Assembly (NCBI GenBank): GCA_024639415.1
Contig: JAHEIK010000123.1
Location: 1 to 9,247 of the forward strand
DNA: 9,247 nucleotides
Source: Planctomycetota bacterium
GTDB taxonomy: Bacteria > Planctomycetota > PLA2 > JAEUHO01
Direction: 5' to 3'
Both the position numbers and the translations under genes were made by a program. The notes beneath the pieces were generated by a model. It ran no database searches. It had not been told where the DNA came from and was given only the letters and a program-made list of their open reading frames with translations. Positions within the stretch are counted from its first letter, which is position 1. The number at the start of each line of letters is the position of its first letter. Shown in pieces: positions 1-6,281 of this stretch.

Positions 1-190
1 GGAGCGCACTCTCGAACTCGGAAGTCGTAGCGCGAGGTACTCGGGGGCACATCAACGGCGACCCACCACCCGGCGCGGTGTGCCGAGCCTACTGGAGCCT
101 CGCGAGCTGCGCGCGTCGTCTGTGTCGCCCAGTTGGATCATGCACGTCACGCCGGGTGGATTGGCGCCTTGGCCGGGGAGACCCTTGTCC

Positions 191-1669
191 CTACTTCGTA
201 TCCGCCCCGGGCCTCACGACGCGGAAGCTGCGGATCCACACGCCGTAGTCGCGGACGACCTTGCCCACGGCGGCCACGGGTCCGATCAGCTTCATGAACA
301 GCGGTCCGTGGGGCACTGCGAGGAACGTGGCCAGTACGCGCTGGCCGCGCTCGATCTCCGGGTGGCCGGCCCCGGGCTGCACGTCAGCGACGTACATGCC
401 GTGCGTGTCGAGGATCGTTGCGCGCACGTGCGGCGCCACGTCGATCGTCTCTTCCTTGGGCGCACTCCCGCCACGCACTTGGCTCTTCCAGCGCGCCAGG
501 TTGGACGCCAAGTCGCCGCCCTTGCCCGCGCCGAACCAGTAGATGACCACGCTCAGTTGCGGTGCACCGGGCACCGTCACCGTGGCCAGCCGCATGGGGT
601 TCTTGACTTCCGTCAGCTTCCAGCCCGCGGGCAGCACGAACTGTACGGGCGGCGCGCCTTTGCGCTTGAAGCCCTGCGGTGTCGCAGCCTCGGCGCGCGC
701 GCCGGGGTGCGTGCCCTTGCGAAGCGTGAGCGCCACCTTGCGCCCTGCATCGAGGACGCTGTCGTCGCTGCCCGTACAGGCCAGGAGCAGGCGCAGGTCA
801 GGCGTGGCCACGGCCTCGAGCTGGAATCGCAGACCGGTTGCTCGTCCCCCCGTGCCGCGTGCAACGGCCACGAGGCGTCGGGCGCGGACGCCGCTCGCCA
901 GCATCAACTCGCTCGCGCGCAGCGTGCTCTCGTCCAGCGCGACCTGGAGGCCCTTGGCCTTCAGGCGCAGATGGGCAGCGTCGATGAGCGCGCGTGCCGC
1001 GGCCTCGGGGGTGGCCTTGTCGTCGTCGGCGCGCGCTTCAACGCGAATGCGGACGTGCGGCGGGCGCGCGGATTGGAAGCGCGCTACGCCCCCGGGGTCA
1101 GCCTGCAGAGACCAGTAGCTCGGAAGATCCAGTGTCCAGCCGTCGCGCCAGTCGACGTGGCGCTCCGGATGTGCGAACGGCTGTACCCGCACCGAGCCCA
1201 GCATCACCTGCAGCGCCTTCTGCAGGTCGACCGTCTCGCGGGGTGCGCGGCACTCCACGTCGAATCCAGGCCCCGTGGACAGGGAGATTGCGCCGAGTAG
1301 GTGCACCTCCTTGGCGGATTCGTACGAGAGGCGTGCCGCCGCGGTGGCCCCGGCCACTTCCCAGGCTGCGGGTGTGGGCTGGGCGGCCCCGGCCGCCTTC
1401 GCCGTCGCCCGCTGCGCCTGCGCGAGGAGACGGGCCGCGGGCGCAGAGCCGTCGTCTGGCGCGCGGTTCACGATGAGCACGGCCGCGCCGCGCGTCAGTC
1501 GAAGTACGGCACCGTCGTACTGATGGATCGCCCAGTCCGGGGGCACCTTGATGCTGAGACCGTCGCGCGGCAACTTCACATCGACAGCGGTCGCAGCCTC
1601 GTCGGCCAGCGCCGACGTGTGCAGGCCCGCGAGTGCGAGTACCAAGACACAGATACCTAGCTTGCGCAT
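191..1669 (-). CDS. Secreted protein with three tandem PsbP/MOG1-like domains
   Basis: This 492-residue protein starts with a Sec signal peptide: MRK, a hydrophobic core at about residues 4-20, and a likely cut after ALA (20-22). It should therefore act outside the cytoplasm. The mature part looks like three copies of one alpha/beta module, at about 29-165, 174-320 and 336-486. Each opens with a strand ending in a Pro-x-x-Trp-type turn (VPPDW, LPSYW, LPAGW). Each closes with a strand plus an amphipathic helix before the next boundary. The third copy carries NPMRLATVTVP and a YWFG-x-GKGGDLASNLARW stretch. I associate these with an uncharacterised protein family common in planctomycetes and some myxobacteria. 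The start is set by GGAGGT four bases upstream. The gene lies 109 bases downstream of the TIR gene on the same strand. No catalytic residues are recognisable and the function is unknown; a binding or envelope-assembly role is only a guess. Gene confidence is high, fold assignment moderate. Confidence 0.6.
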   Translation of the reverse strand: MRKLGICVLVLALAGLHTSALADEAATAVDVKLPRDGLSIKVPPDWAIHQYDGAVLRLTRGAAVLIVNRAPDDGSAPAARLLAQAQRATAKAAGAAQPTPAAWEVAGATAAARLSYESAKEVHLLGAISLSTGPGFDVECRAPRETVDLQKALQVMLGSVRVQPFAHPERHVDWRDGWTLDLPSYWSLQADPGGVARFQSARPPHVRIRVEARADDDKATPEAAARALIDAAHLRLKAKGLQVALDESTLRASELMLASGVRARRLVAVARGTGGRATGLRFQLEAVATPDLRLLLACTGSDDSVLDAGRKVALTLRKGTHPGARAEAATPQGFKRKGAPPVQFVLPAGWKLTEVKNPMRLATVTVPGAPQLSVVIYWFGAGKGGDLASNLARWKSQVRGGSAPKEETIDVAPHVRATILDTHGMYVADVQPGAGHPEIERGQRVLATFLAVPHGPLFMKLIGPVAAVGKVVRDYGVWIRSFRVVRPGADTK

Positions 1670-1778
1670 GGCTACCTCCGGAGGAGCGTTGTACTCCCAT
1701 TGGACACGGTGTACAGCCCACTGCTACGGAGACGCCTGAGAACCTCGCCATTACGGAGTTTCGGATGCCGCGCGGCCT

Positions 1779-3626
1779 TCAGTCCTTGCGCGCACGTGTC
1801 GCGCGACGCAGCGCGTCGTCGGTCGGACCCACGAGGCGTAGTCGGCCGTCGCGATCCGTCACCACCAGTCGTTTGCCATCAGCGCTGAACGCAGCGCCGG
1901 CAAGCGGGGCTCGAGCATCGAGCGGTATGAGCCGTGTGGGCGGCGGTTGCGCGGACGACCCATCGAGAACGACGAGTCGCACGCCTTCGTTCGTAGCGAC
2001 TGCAGCCAGCGCACCCCACGGATGGAAGGCTGCCGTGGGGGGGCGGCCCACCCCTGAGAGTGGTTTGCCGAGGACCGGCTCCAGGGCGGCTGCCCCGATC
2101 TTCGTCTCGCGCTGGACGCGCCCCTCACCGTCCACGACGACCACGCGCTGCGTGCTTCCCACGAACCCCGCCACGTTGGGTGTTCCCATGCCGATCTCCA
2201 CGATGCTCTGGATCGACGGTTCCTCTGCGTCGCTGCGGGCCGCTCGCACGATTCCCGTACGCAGGGTCCAGAGGACGCGCCCGCCGTCCCGACTGAGACG
2301 CAGGCGGATGGTGACGTTGCGCTCGGCTTTCACCAATGTCAGGTCCTCGCTGTCCCGCGGCAGCCTGTAGATGCGGCCAAGCGGATGCCGCTGGAAGGCG
2401 CCGCCTTCATCCCGCGTGGCGATCCAGCAGCGCTTGCTCGCCACATGCAGAGCGACGCGCAGGAGGGACTGACCGCGCGGCATGCCGAAGCGCAGCAGTG
2501 CATCCCCGCCACTGCGCGGCCTGATGGTGCAGACCCCTTCGGTCACCACGGCAACCCAGACGCCGTGCTCGCTCGGCGTGGCCGCATGCACAGGCACGAC
2601 TCCCTGTTCGAATGGAGTCCACGCGCTGCGGGCCGGATCCAGGATGCCTGCGGTCGGGGGCGGGGATGCCGGTCGGAGCCCCTTCACGCGGCCATCCGGC
2701 GTACCGCCCGGATCGTGGGCTGACTGCACCGTGCCCACGAGCTTGCCGTCGTCGGCCGCAGCCTCCACGCGGAACCGGTCCACCGGCCTCGTCCACGGCT
2801 CAGGCGCCGTGCGCGCCTGCCATGCGAAGCGCTCGGCGAGAGCCGGGCCCAGAGCGGGGCGGAGGGCGAGCGCTGCGAGTACCGCCCGGGCGCCCGCTGC
2901 GGCGTCCCCGCGCTCACGTGCAGCCGCTGCCTCGGTTGCCCACGCGTGCGCATCCCCGTCAGCCTTTCGGGCGCGGTGGGCGAACAGCGCCACGGCGGCA
3001 GCCACCAGTGTCAGTGCGACGCACGCACGCAGGACCCCGCGCATGTTCTCGTTCCGGCGCACCGCCTGCTCGACGTGTTGCATCTGCTCGGCAGGCACGT
3101 CGTAGAGCGCGGCGGCGCACTGGTGGACGGCCCAGCGCGCGCGTCGCGCTGCCGGAGCCCAGAAGAGGCGCCACGGTGCGGGTATGCCGAGGTCGACCAA
3201 CTCCACCCGGGGATGCGGCCCCAGCGACGGCGGAAGGCCCGGCTCGCGTGACCCACGCGCGTGTACGGCGAGGAGTCCTCGACCACTGCGGAGGCGGAGG
3301 AAATCCCGCGTCTCACGGTCCACACAGTTGGGTTCGCCTGATCGGAGCGGCTTTGCGACGGACGGCGAGGCGACGATGATCAGGTGATTGGTGCTTCGGA
3401 GCGCGGGCTGGATCCGCTCCTGATGGTCTGCCTCTGTCGGCTCTGCACGCGCCGTATCCATGTAGACGAGGAGCGGGGGTAGATGTTGGCGATTGCGCTC
3501 GAGACGGCGCCGGACCGCGCCAGGCAGGCGGTACGCGCGCAGGGCTCGCGCGAGGTAGCGGGCCAGGCGGGCTCCGTCGCGGCGGCGGTAGCTGATGAAA
3601 CCGTCCGGGCGCCTGGCTTCTTCCAT
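1779..3626 (-). CDS. TIR domain / transmembrane / beta-propeller protein
   Basis: The protein has 615 residues. Residues 8-185 form a bacterial TIR domain. It opens with FISYRRRD (10-17), then AYRLP (31-35), the YMD segment (55-57) where relatives usually have FRD, the IIVASP strand (83-88), and NCVDRETRDF (100-109). In that last motif E105 sits where the NAD-cleaving glutamate of enzymatic TIR domains is expected. A single hydrophobic segment at about 198-217 should cross the membrane; basic residues on both sides leave topology unclear. A helical linker rich in Ala and Arg follows (about 224-276). The remainder, about 284-600, has WD40/YVTN-like strand repeats, for example AFHPWGALAAVAT (533-545) and AAFSADGKRLVVTDRDG (578-594). 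I count about seven possible blades. Bacterial TIR domains cleave NAD or mediate signalling, often in phage defence. Here the propeller may sense a ligand and control the TIR domain, which is inference. The start has only a modest AGGA seven bases upstream. A possible 72-residue ORF ends 9 bases before it. Confidence 0.8.
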   Translation of the reverse strand: MEEARRPDGFISYRRRDGARLARYLARALRAYRLPGAVRRRLERNRQHLPPLLVYMDTARAEPTEADHQERIQPALRSTNHLIIVASPSVAKPLRSGEPNCVDRETRDFLRLRSGRGLLAVHARGSREPGLPPSLGPHPRVELVDLGIPAPWRLFWAPAARRARWAVHQCAAALYDVPAEQMQHVEQAVRRNENMRGVLRACVALTLVAAAVALFAHRARKADGDAHAWATEAAAARERGDAAAGARAVLAALALRPALGPALAERFAWQARTAPEPWTRPVDRFRVEAAADDGKLVGTVQSAHDPGGTPDGRVKGLRPASPPPTAGILDPARSAWTPFEQGVVPVHAATPSEHGVWVAVVTEGVCTIRPRSGGDALLRFGMPRGQSLLRVALHVASKRCWIATRDEGGAFQRHPLGRIYRLPRDSEDLTLVKAERNVTIRLRLSRDGGRVLWTLRTGIVRAARSDAEEPSIQSIVEIGMGTPNVAGFVGSTQRVVVVDGEGRVQRETKIGAAALEPVLGKPLSGVGRPPTAAFHPWGALAAVATNEGVRLVVLDGSSAQPPPTRLIPLDARAPLAGAAFSADGKRLVVTDRDGRLRLVGPTDDALRRATRARKD

Positions 3627-3852
3627 GCTCGAATCCTACAGGCCTTCTTCTGCTGAAGCCGGAGCCACGTTGGCGCGCCTGAACCAGAGGAGGACCCGAA
3701 CCGGGAACGTCGTCGTCCACCCGGGAACACGCTCGTCGTCGACGTACCCGCAAGCAGCGCACAGCCGAACAGGGCTTCGACGCTGCGGCAGCAAGTAGAT
3801 TGCCGCCGGAGCACTGTTCGCCTCGGCAGATAACCGCAACAGGAGACAGCCC
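3627..3852. other. Divergent spacer between the TIR gene and the L12-like gene
   Basis: This 226-base interval separates the start of the minus-strand TIR gene from the start of the plus-strand L12-like gene. It should therefore contain promoters for both directions unless the small minus-strand ORF inside it is real. I see no convincing -35/-10 pair. A TAGATT-like hexamer at about 3795 and GATAAC at about 3830 are weak candidates on the plus strand. The region is somewhat less GC-rich than the neighbouring genes, which suits a regulatory spacer. Confidence 0.5.
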
Positions 3853-3854
3853 AT
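3636..3854 (-). CDS. Possible small CxxC protein upstream of the TIR gene (doubtful)
   Basis: This is a 72-residue reading frame with one clear feature: a CAACGYVDDE knuckle at residues 33-42, the CxxCG form of a half zinc ribbon. It is followed by a Trp/Phe-rich segment (about 46-58). Its stop codon lies 9 bases before the TIR start, which is typical operon spacing. Against it: there is no Shine-Dalgarno site before the ATG, only one CxxC pair, third-position GC lower than in the flanking genes, and a start overlapping that of the divergent L12-like gene. A later TTG start near residue 21 is possible. It could equally be a chance open frame in the spacer. No function is proposed. Confidence 0.25.
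   Translation of the reverse strand: MGCLLLRLSAEANSAPAAIYLLPQRRSPVRLCAACGYVDDERVPGWTTTFPVRVLLWFRRANVAPASAEEGL
3841..3845 (+). promoter_or_regulatory. Ribosome binding site of the L12-like gene
   Basis: AGGAG lies seven bases before the ATG at 3853, a near-ideal position. It supports that start for the short membrane-anchored protein. Confidence 0.75.
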
Positions 3855-4092
3855 GGACGCGTCGACCGCCTACCTGCTGATCGCGTGCGCCTTCGCGGCC
3901 GGCTTCTTCCTCGGGCGCCTCAAGCTCGGAGATCCTCTGGAGCCCCCGGCTCCGCCTGACGTGGATGCGCTGGATGCCGTGAGGCCCATCCTCGAGCGGG
4001 AGGGCAAGATCGCGGCCATCAAGGCCTACCGCGCGCGCACTGGCGGCGGTCTGCGCGATGCCAAGTCGGCCGTTGACAGTCTGGATGCGTGA
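3853..4092 (+). CDS. Membrane-anchored ribosomal L7/L12 C-terminal-like domain protein
   Basis: This 79-residue protein has two parts. Residues 6-23 are one hydrophobic segment (AYLLIACAFAAGFFLG) likely to anchor it in the inner membrane. After a short acidic Pro-rich linker (about 26-41), residues 42-79 match the C-terminal fold of ribosomal protein L7/L12. Visible landmarks are ILEREGKIAAIKAYR (46-60) and RTGGGLRDAKSAVDSL (62-77), which parallel the GKK-x-x-VIK and TGLGLKEAKDLVE segments of genuine L7/L12. In the ribosomal protein this domain recruits translation GTPases. Here the N-terminal dimerisation domain that binds L10 is missing, so this is not a ribosomal stalk protein. Orphan L12-like domains behind a membrane helix occur in several bacteria without known function. 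A good AGGAG site precedes it. The next gene begins 180 bases downstream with its own ribosome binding site. Confidence 0.7.
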   Translation: MDASTAYLLIACAFAAGFFLGRLKLGDPLEPPAPPDVDALDAVRPILEREGKIAAIKAYRARTGGGLRDAKSAVDSLDA

Positions 4093-4262
4093 GGACATCG
4101 CTTCCACGTCACGCCGTCTCCGCCTGGCGCTCGCTCCGTTCGGATGGTCCCAACTGTTCATGCCGGAGGAATCCGCTTGACCCGCTCGGCGGTTCTCCGC
4201 ATCGTCCCGCAACGCTGTCGCTCCTCTGCGGCGGCCTACGAGATGTCAGATGTGCGATCGAG

Positions 4263-4268
4263 GGAGGT
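4263..4268 (+). promoter_or_regulatory. Ribosome binding site deciding the C1q-like start
   Basis: GGAGGT sits four bases before the ATG at 4273. The in-frame upstream ATGs at 4144 and 4243 have no comparable site. The conserved fold also begins immediately after 4273, so I use the shorter start. Confidence 0.75.
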
Positions 4269-4272
4269 CAAG

Positions 4273-4689
4273 ATGCCGACGGGATTCAGCGTGTACGCGG
4301 TGGAGGCGATGGGGGCGAGTGGCTCGCGGGTGGCGTTCGAGAAGCGCTGGACATCCCCGGACTCCGGGCAACCGGACTGGCGAGGGCAGGCCTTTCACGT
4401 GCCCACCGACGGTGTCTATCTGCTGTCCGTCACGTTCGATCGCTACCACCTGCCGACCAGCGACTACAGCGTCGAGTCCGTCGTCGTGGAGATTCGACGC
4501 AACGGCGAGGGATTCGCGCTGCCAATCCAGGCTCATGCGCCCGAGGGAGATCGGCAGCAGGCCGGTGCCGCTTCCGGCGCCATCGAACTTGCGGCTGGCG
4601 ATGAGATCGAGGCGTACGCGCGTGTCCACCACGACTCGTCCGACTTCCGTATCCGGAACGTGAACTTCAGCGGACTGCTCGTGCCCTAG
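4273..4689 (+). CDS. Stand-alone C1q/TNF-like jelly-roll protein
   Basis: The protein has 138 residues and is almost entirely one beta-rich domain resembling the C1q globular head. Matching features run in order. FSVYAVEA (5-12) is the first strand. Then come VAFEKRW (20-26) and the core VPTDGVYLLSVTFD (43-56), which parallels the family's AP-x-DGVY-x-F-x-x-x-F motif. VVVEIRRNGE (70-79) stands for the L-x-KNG strand. AIELAAGDEIEAYAR (103-117) matches the L-x-x-GDEV strand. FRIRNVNFSGLLV (125-137) matches the closing FSGFLL motif. C1q domains normally form trimers and bind proteins or glycans; in bacteria they are known mainly from Bacillus spore-surface proteins such as BclA. Here no collagen-like stalk, signal peptide or membrane helix is present, so the protein looks cytoplasmic or exported by another route. 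The fold call rests on motif recognition and is moderately sure; the function is unknown. Confidence 0.6.
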   Translation: MPTGFSVYAVEAMGASGSRVAFEKRWTSPDSGQPDWRGQAFHVPTDGVYLLSVTFDRYHLPTSDYSVESVVVEIRRNGEGFALPIQAHAPEGDRQQAGAASGAIELAAGDEIEAYARVHHDSSDFRIRNVNFSGLLVP

Positions 4690-5110
4690 CGCAGCCGGGG
4701 GTACGAATCCGAGCAACGCGTCCGTCGGCATGGCCGAGGCCGGTCCGGCCACCTGCGGTCTACTTCGCTGGAGCGGAGATCGAACGCAGCCTTCCGGTCC
4801 GGTCCTCGAGCGGATGCGATGCGGGGGCCTTGGGGAAGAGTGACGCCACGGCATCCAGGCTGGGAGGGCCCTGCCACGGACTCAGGCCGTACTCCTTGCC
4901 TCCGGGTGCATCCATCTGCGGCTGCCTGCGTAAAGCAATGCGCACACGGGTACGCACTGGCGGCTGCCGGACGCTGCGTTGAAGACGCGCAGCCAGAGTC
5001 TCCATGCGGCCGTACAATGGGGGTGTTGCATCCAGAGTGGCGCGAGGGATCTGGCCCGTCGACCGCCCGGCAGCCTGGCCATTTGGTCAAGGTGCCAACG
5101 CCAGCCCGCA

Positions 5111-5137
5111 CGGGGGACGATCCTCCCGGGGGACGAT
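5111..5137 (+). repeat. Tandem 11-bp direct repeat upstream of the 235-residue gene
   Basis: The sequence CGGGGGACGAT occurs twice, at 5111-5121 and 5127-5137, separated by CCTCC. This gives a 16-bp period and places the second copy 77 bases before the ATG at 5215. The first copy and the spacer can also fold into a six-pair stem (5111-5116 with 5123-5128, including one G-T pair). It could be an operator for a dimeric regulator or an RNA element in the leader. It could also be a chance duplication. Confidence 0.6.
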
Positions 5138-5202
5138 GCGAGCGCGTGCGCGCTGTCTTGTCCTCCATGGGCTTGACGGGCCGGCCCCTCCGCCCGACCG
5201 AG

Positions 5203-5210
5203 AAGGAGGT
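5203..5210 (+). promoter_or_regulatory. Strong ribosome binding site deciding the 5215 start
   Basis: AAGGAGGT, close to the full anti-Shine-Dalgarno complement, lies four bases before the ATG at 5215. It rules in that start over the much longer open frame beginning at 4819, whose extra N-terminal part has no protein-like character. Confidence 0.85.
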
Positions 5211-5214
5211 TCTC

Positions 5215-5922
5215 ATGGCACGCTCCCAGCATGACATCGAGGCGCAGATCCAGGCGCTCGTCGACATCTTCATCGAGGGCATCACGCCCAGGGAGGCGCT
5301 GGCCGTACTCGATGAGGGGCCCGCTGCGCTGCAGAGCGCGTGCTTCGCGTGGGCCTTTCAAGCAGCGGATGATATCGTCGGTATCGAAGGGTTCGATCCG
5401 ACCAGGGCAGCCTCGATCCTCGAGCGGGCACCCGTCGTACGGCGGATGAACGAGGCCGCCACGGCGGCCTTCGTCGAGCGCTTCGGCCAACCGCGCGCAC
5501 CCGGACTGCCCGCGCGCCCGGACGGTCTGGAGGCGGCCGCCTACACAGAACTCGACGAGACGGCGCACTGCCGCATGAGTCGCGTGGCGAGGATCCTGTG
5601 CGAGACCGTCGTCTACGGCATGTGCATCTCATGGCAGACGATCTACTACGTCACGCGGAATCGCGATCGCAGTCAGTTCGTCCTGTGGGTCAAGTGGGAG
5701 AACGGTGACAGCTACGGTCCGACGGTCACGACGCAGCAGGCCTGGCTGGAAGCCCGCAAGGGACTCAGCGAGCACGACGCAGCGCTGATCCTGCTGGAGG
5801 ACTACTGGGCCGCGTCGGAAGCCGAGTGGGGCTCGGGGCGTCCGAACGAGGTCAGCGCCTACGGCACGACGATCACGCAAGACGAGTTGGATCTCGTCGC
5901 AGAGCGCGTGTGGCGGTCGTAG
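5215..5922 (+). CDS. Unrecognised 235-residue soluble protein
   Basis: I do not recognise this protein. It has no signal peptide and no membrane helix, so it is probably cytoplasmic. The N-terminal third (about 5-90) is predicted by eye to be helical, with hydrophobic heptad-like spacing (IQALVDIFIEGITPREALAV at 12-31). A Pro-rich hinge (about 92-103) follows. The C-terminal part (about 108-235) is rich in aromatic residues: SWQTIYYVTRNRD (139-151), FVLWVKWENGD (155-165) and EDYWAASEAEW (195-205). Four cysteines (43, 119, 129, 137) lack the spacing of a zinc site. The amino-acid composition and the very strong ribosome binding site argue that the gene is real and well translated. It is transcribed alone, as far as can be seen: about 525 bases lie upstream and a hairpin sits directly after the stop. 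No function is offered. Confidence 0.75.
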   Translation: MARSQHDIEAQIQALVDIFIEGITPREALAVLDEGPAALQSACFAWAFQAADDIVGIEGFDPTRAASILERAPVVRRMNEAATAAFVERFGQPRAPGLPARPDGLEAAAYTELDETAHCRMSRVARILCETVVYGMCISWQTIYYVTRNRDRSQFVLWVKWENGDSYGPTVTTQQAWLEARKGLSEHDAALILLEDYWAASEAEWGSGRPNEVSAYGTTITQDELDLVAERVWRS

Positions 5923-5923
5923 T

Positions 5924-5960
5924 CGACGATCTCGGGACGCACTGTGCAGGCGTCTCGTCG
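5924..5960 (+). terminator. Long imperfect hairpin directly after the 235-residue gene
   Basis: Starting one base after the stop codon, CGACGA (5924-5929) pairs with TCGTCG (5955-5960). Inside it, GACGC (5936-5940) pairs with GCGTC (5950-5954) around a nine-base loop. Six bases bulge out on the left arm. The position fits a transcription end or a 3' stabilising hairpin. There is no T-run, so a classical intrinsic terminator is not demonstrated. Confidence 0.4.
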
Positions 5961-6194
5961 GATCCGCCGGTGGAGGGACGAGAGCCGAGCCGGCCCGGAG
6001 AGCTGGGCGTCGTGGCTCGGCGAGCACGCGGCTCGGCCGCCCACGGCAGGTTCCTGGGTTTGCATACCGTGCCCTTGCGGATCGAGGCCGACCGACGGCG
6101 ATGCGCGCTGGCGCCCCACGCCAGAGGGACCGCATCCGCTTCGGTCAACGCTTGGGGCCTCCTGGCCAGAGACGGAGGCGCGGAACGCGAGCAA

Positions 6195-6241
6195 AGGCAA
6201 TCTGCCTCCGTGGCGGGTTAAGACTCCCGCAAGGATCTTGC
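6195..6241 (+). promoter_or_regulatory. Cluster of three short hairpins in the DUF1566 leader
   Basis: There are three small perfect stems in a row: AGGCA-ATC-TGCCT (6195-6207), GCGGG with an eight-base loop and CCCGC (6213-6230), and GCAAG-GAT-CTTGC (6229-6241). The last two share bases 6229-6230, so they compete at their edge. They lie 47-93 bases before the chosen ATG. They may form a structured 5' leader that affects translation. Each stem is only five pairs, so chance in GC-rich DNA is a real alternative. I do not recognise a known riboswitch. Confidence 0.3.
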
Positions 6242-6277
6242 AACAGCTTGCCGGGTATCAAGGCCTGTCGCCTCCAT

Positions 6278-6281
6278 GGAG
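6278..6281 (+). promoter_or_regulatory. Ribosome binding site deciding the 6288 start
   Basis: GGAG lies six bases before the ATG at 6288. The in-frame ATG at 6276 has only pyrimidine-rich sequence in front of it and itself overlaps this site. Starting at 6288 also gives a cleaner signal peptide. Confidence 0.65.

Larger units (their letters stand above)
4690..5214. other. 525-base stretch without a convincing gene
   Basis: Between the C1q-like gene and the 235-residue gene I find no gene I would defend. The best candidate is an 85-codon minus-strand frame (4760-5017). It has mixed codon use, no ribosome binding site seen and a low-complexity basic product. A 13-base inverted repeat, GGCCGG-T-CCGGCC at 4738-4750, lies about 50 bases after the C1q stop and could form a small hairpin, but it has no T-run. 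An exact 11-bp direct repeat at 5111-5137 is listed separately. The region may hold the promoter and control sites of the downstream gene, or be the remains of a decayed gene. Confidence 0.5.

Noticed and set aside
3..250. Plus-strand frame entering from the left edge, as the tail of a gene
   Set aside because: The frame is open but its product has no motif and it overlaps the end of the minus-strand gene by 60 bases; one edge-cut frame in GC-rich DNA is not enough evidence.
80..1300. 406-codon open frame on the plus strand
   Set aside because: It lies opposite the signal-peptide repeat protein, has an Arg/His/Ala-rich composition without motifs, and is a GC-rich antisense shadow.
4177..4205. 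TTGACC with a downstream hexamer as a promoter for the C1q-like gene
   Set aside because: The -35 match is fair, but the hexamer 17 bases later (CATCGT) is a poor -10, so this is probably chance.
4144..4272. Longer start for the C1q-like protein
   Set aside because: There is no ribosome binding site at 4144 or 4243; GGAGGT is placed correctly for 4273 and the fold begins there.
4760..5017. 85-codon minus-strand frame as a gene
   Set aside because: No ribosome binding site, mixed codon use and no recognisable motif; kept only as a remark on the intergenic stretch.
4819..5214. N-terminal extension of the 235-residue protein
   Set aside because: The strong Shine-Dalgarno site at 5203-5210 sets the start at 5215, and the upstream frame has no protein-like composition.
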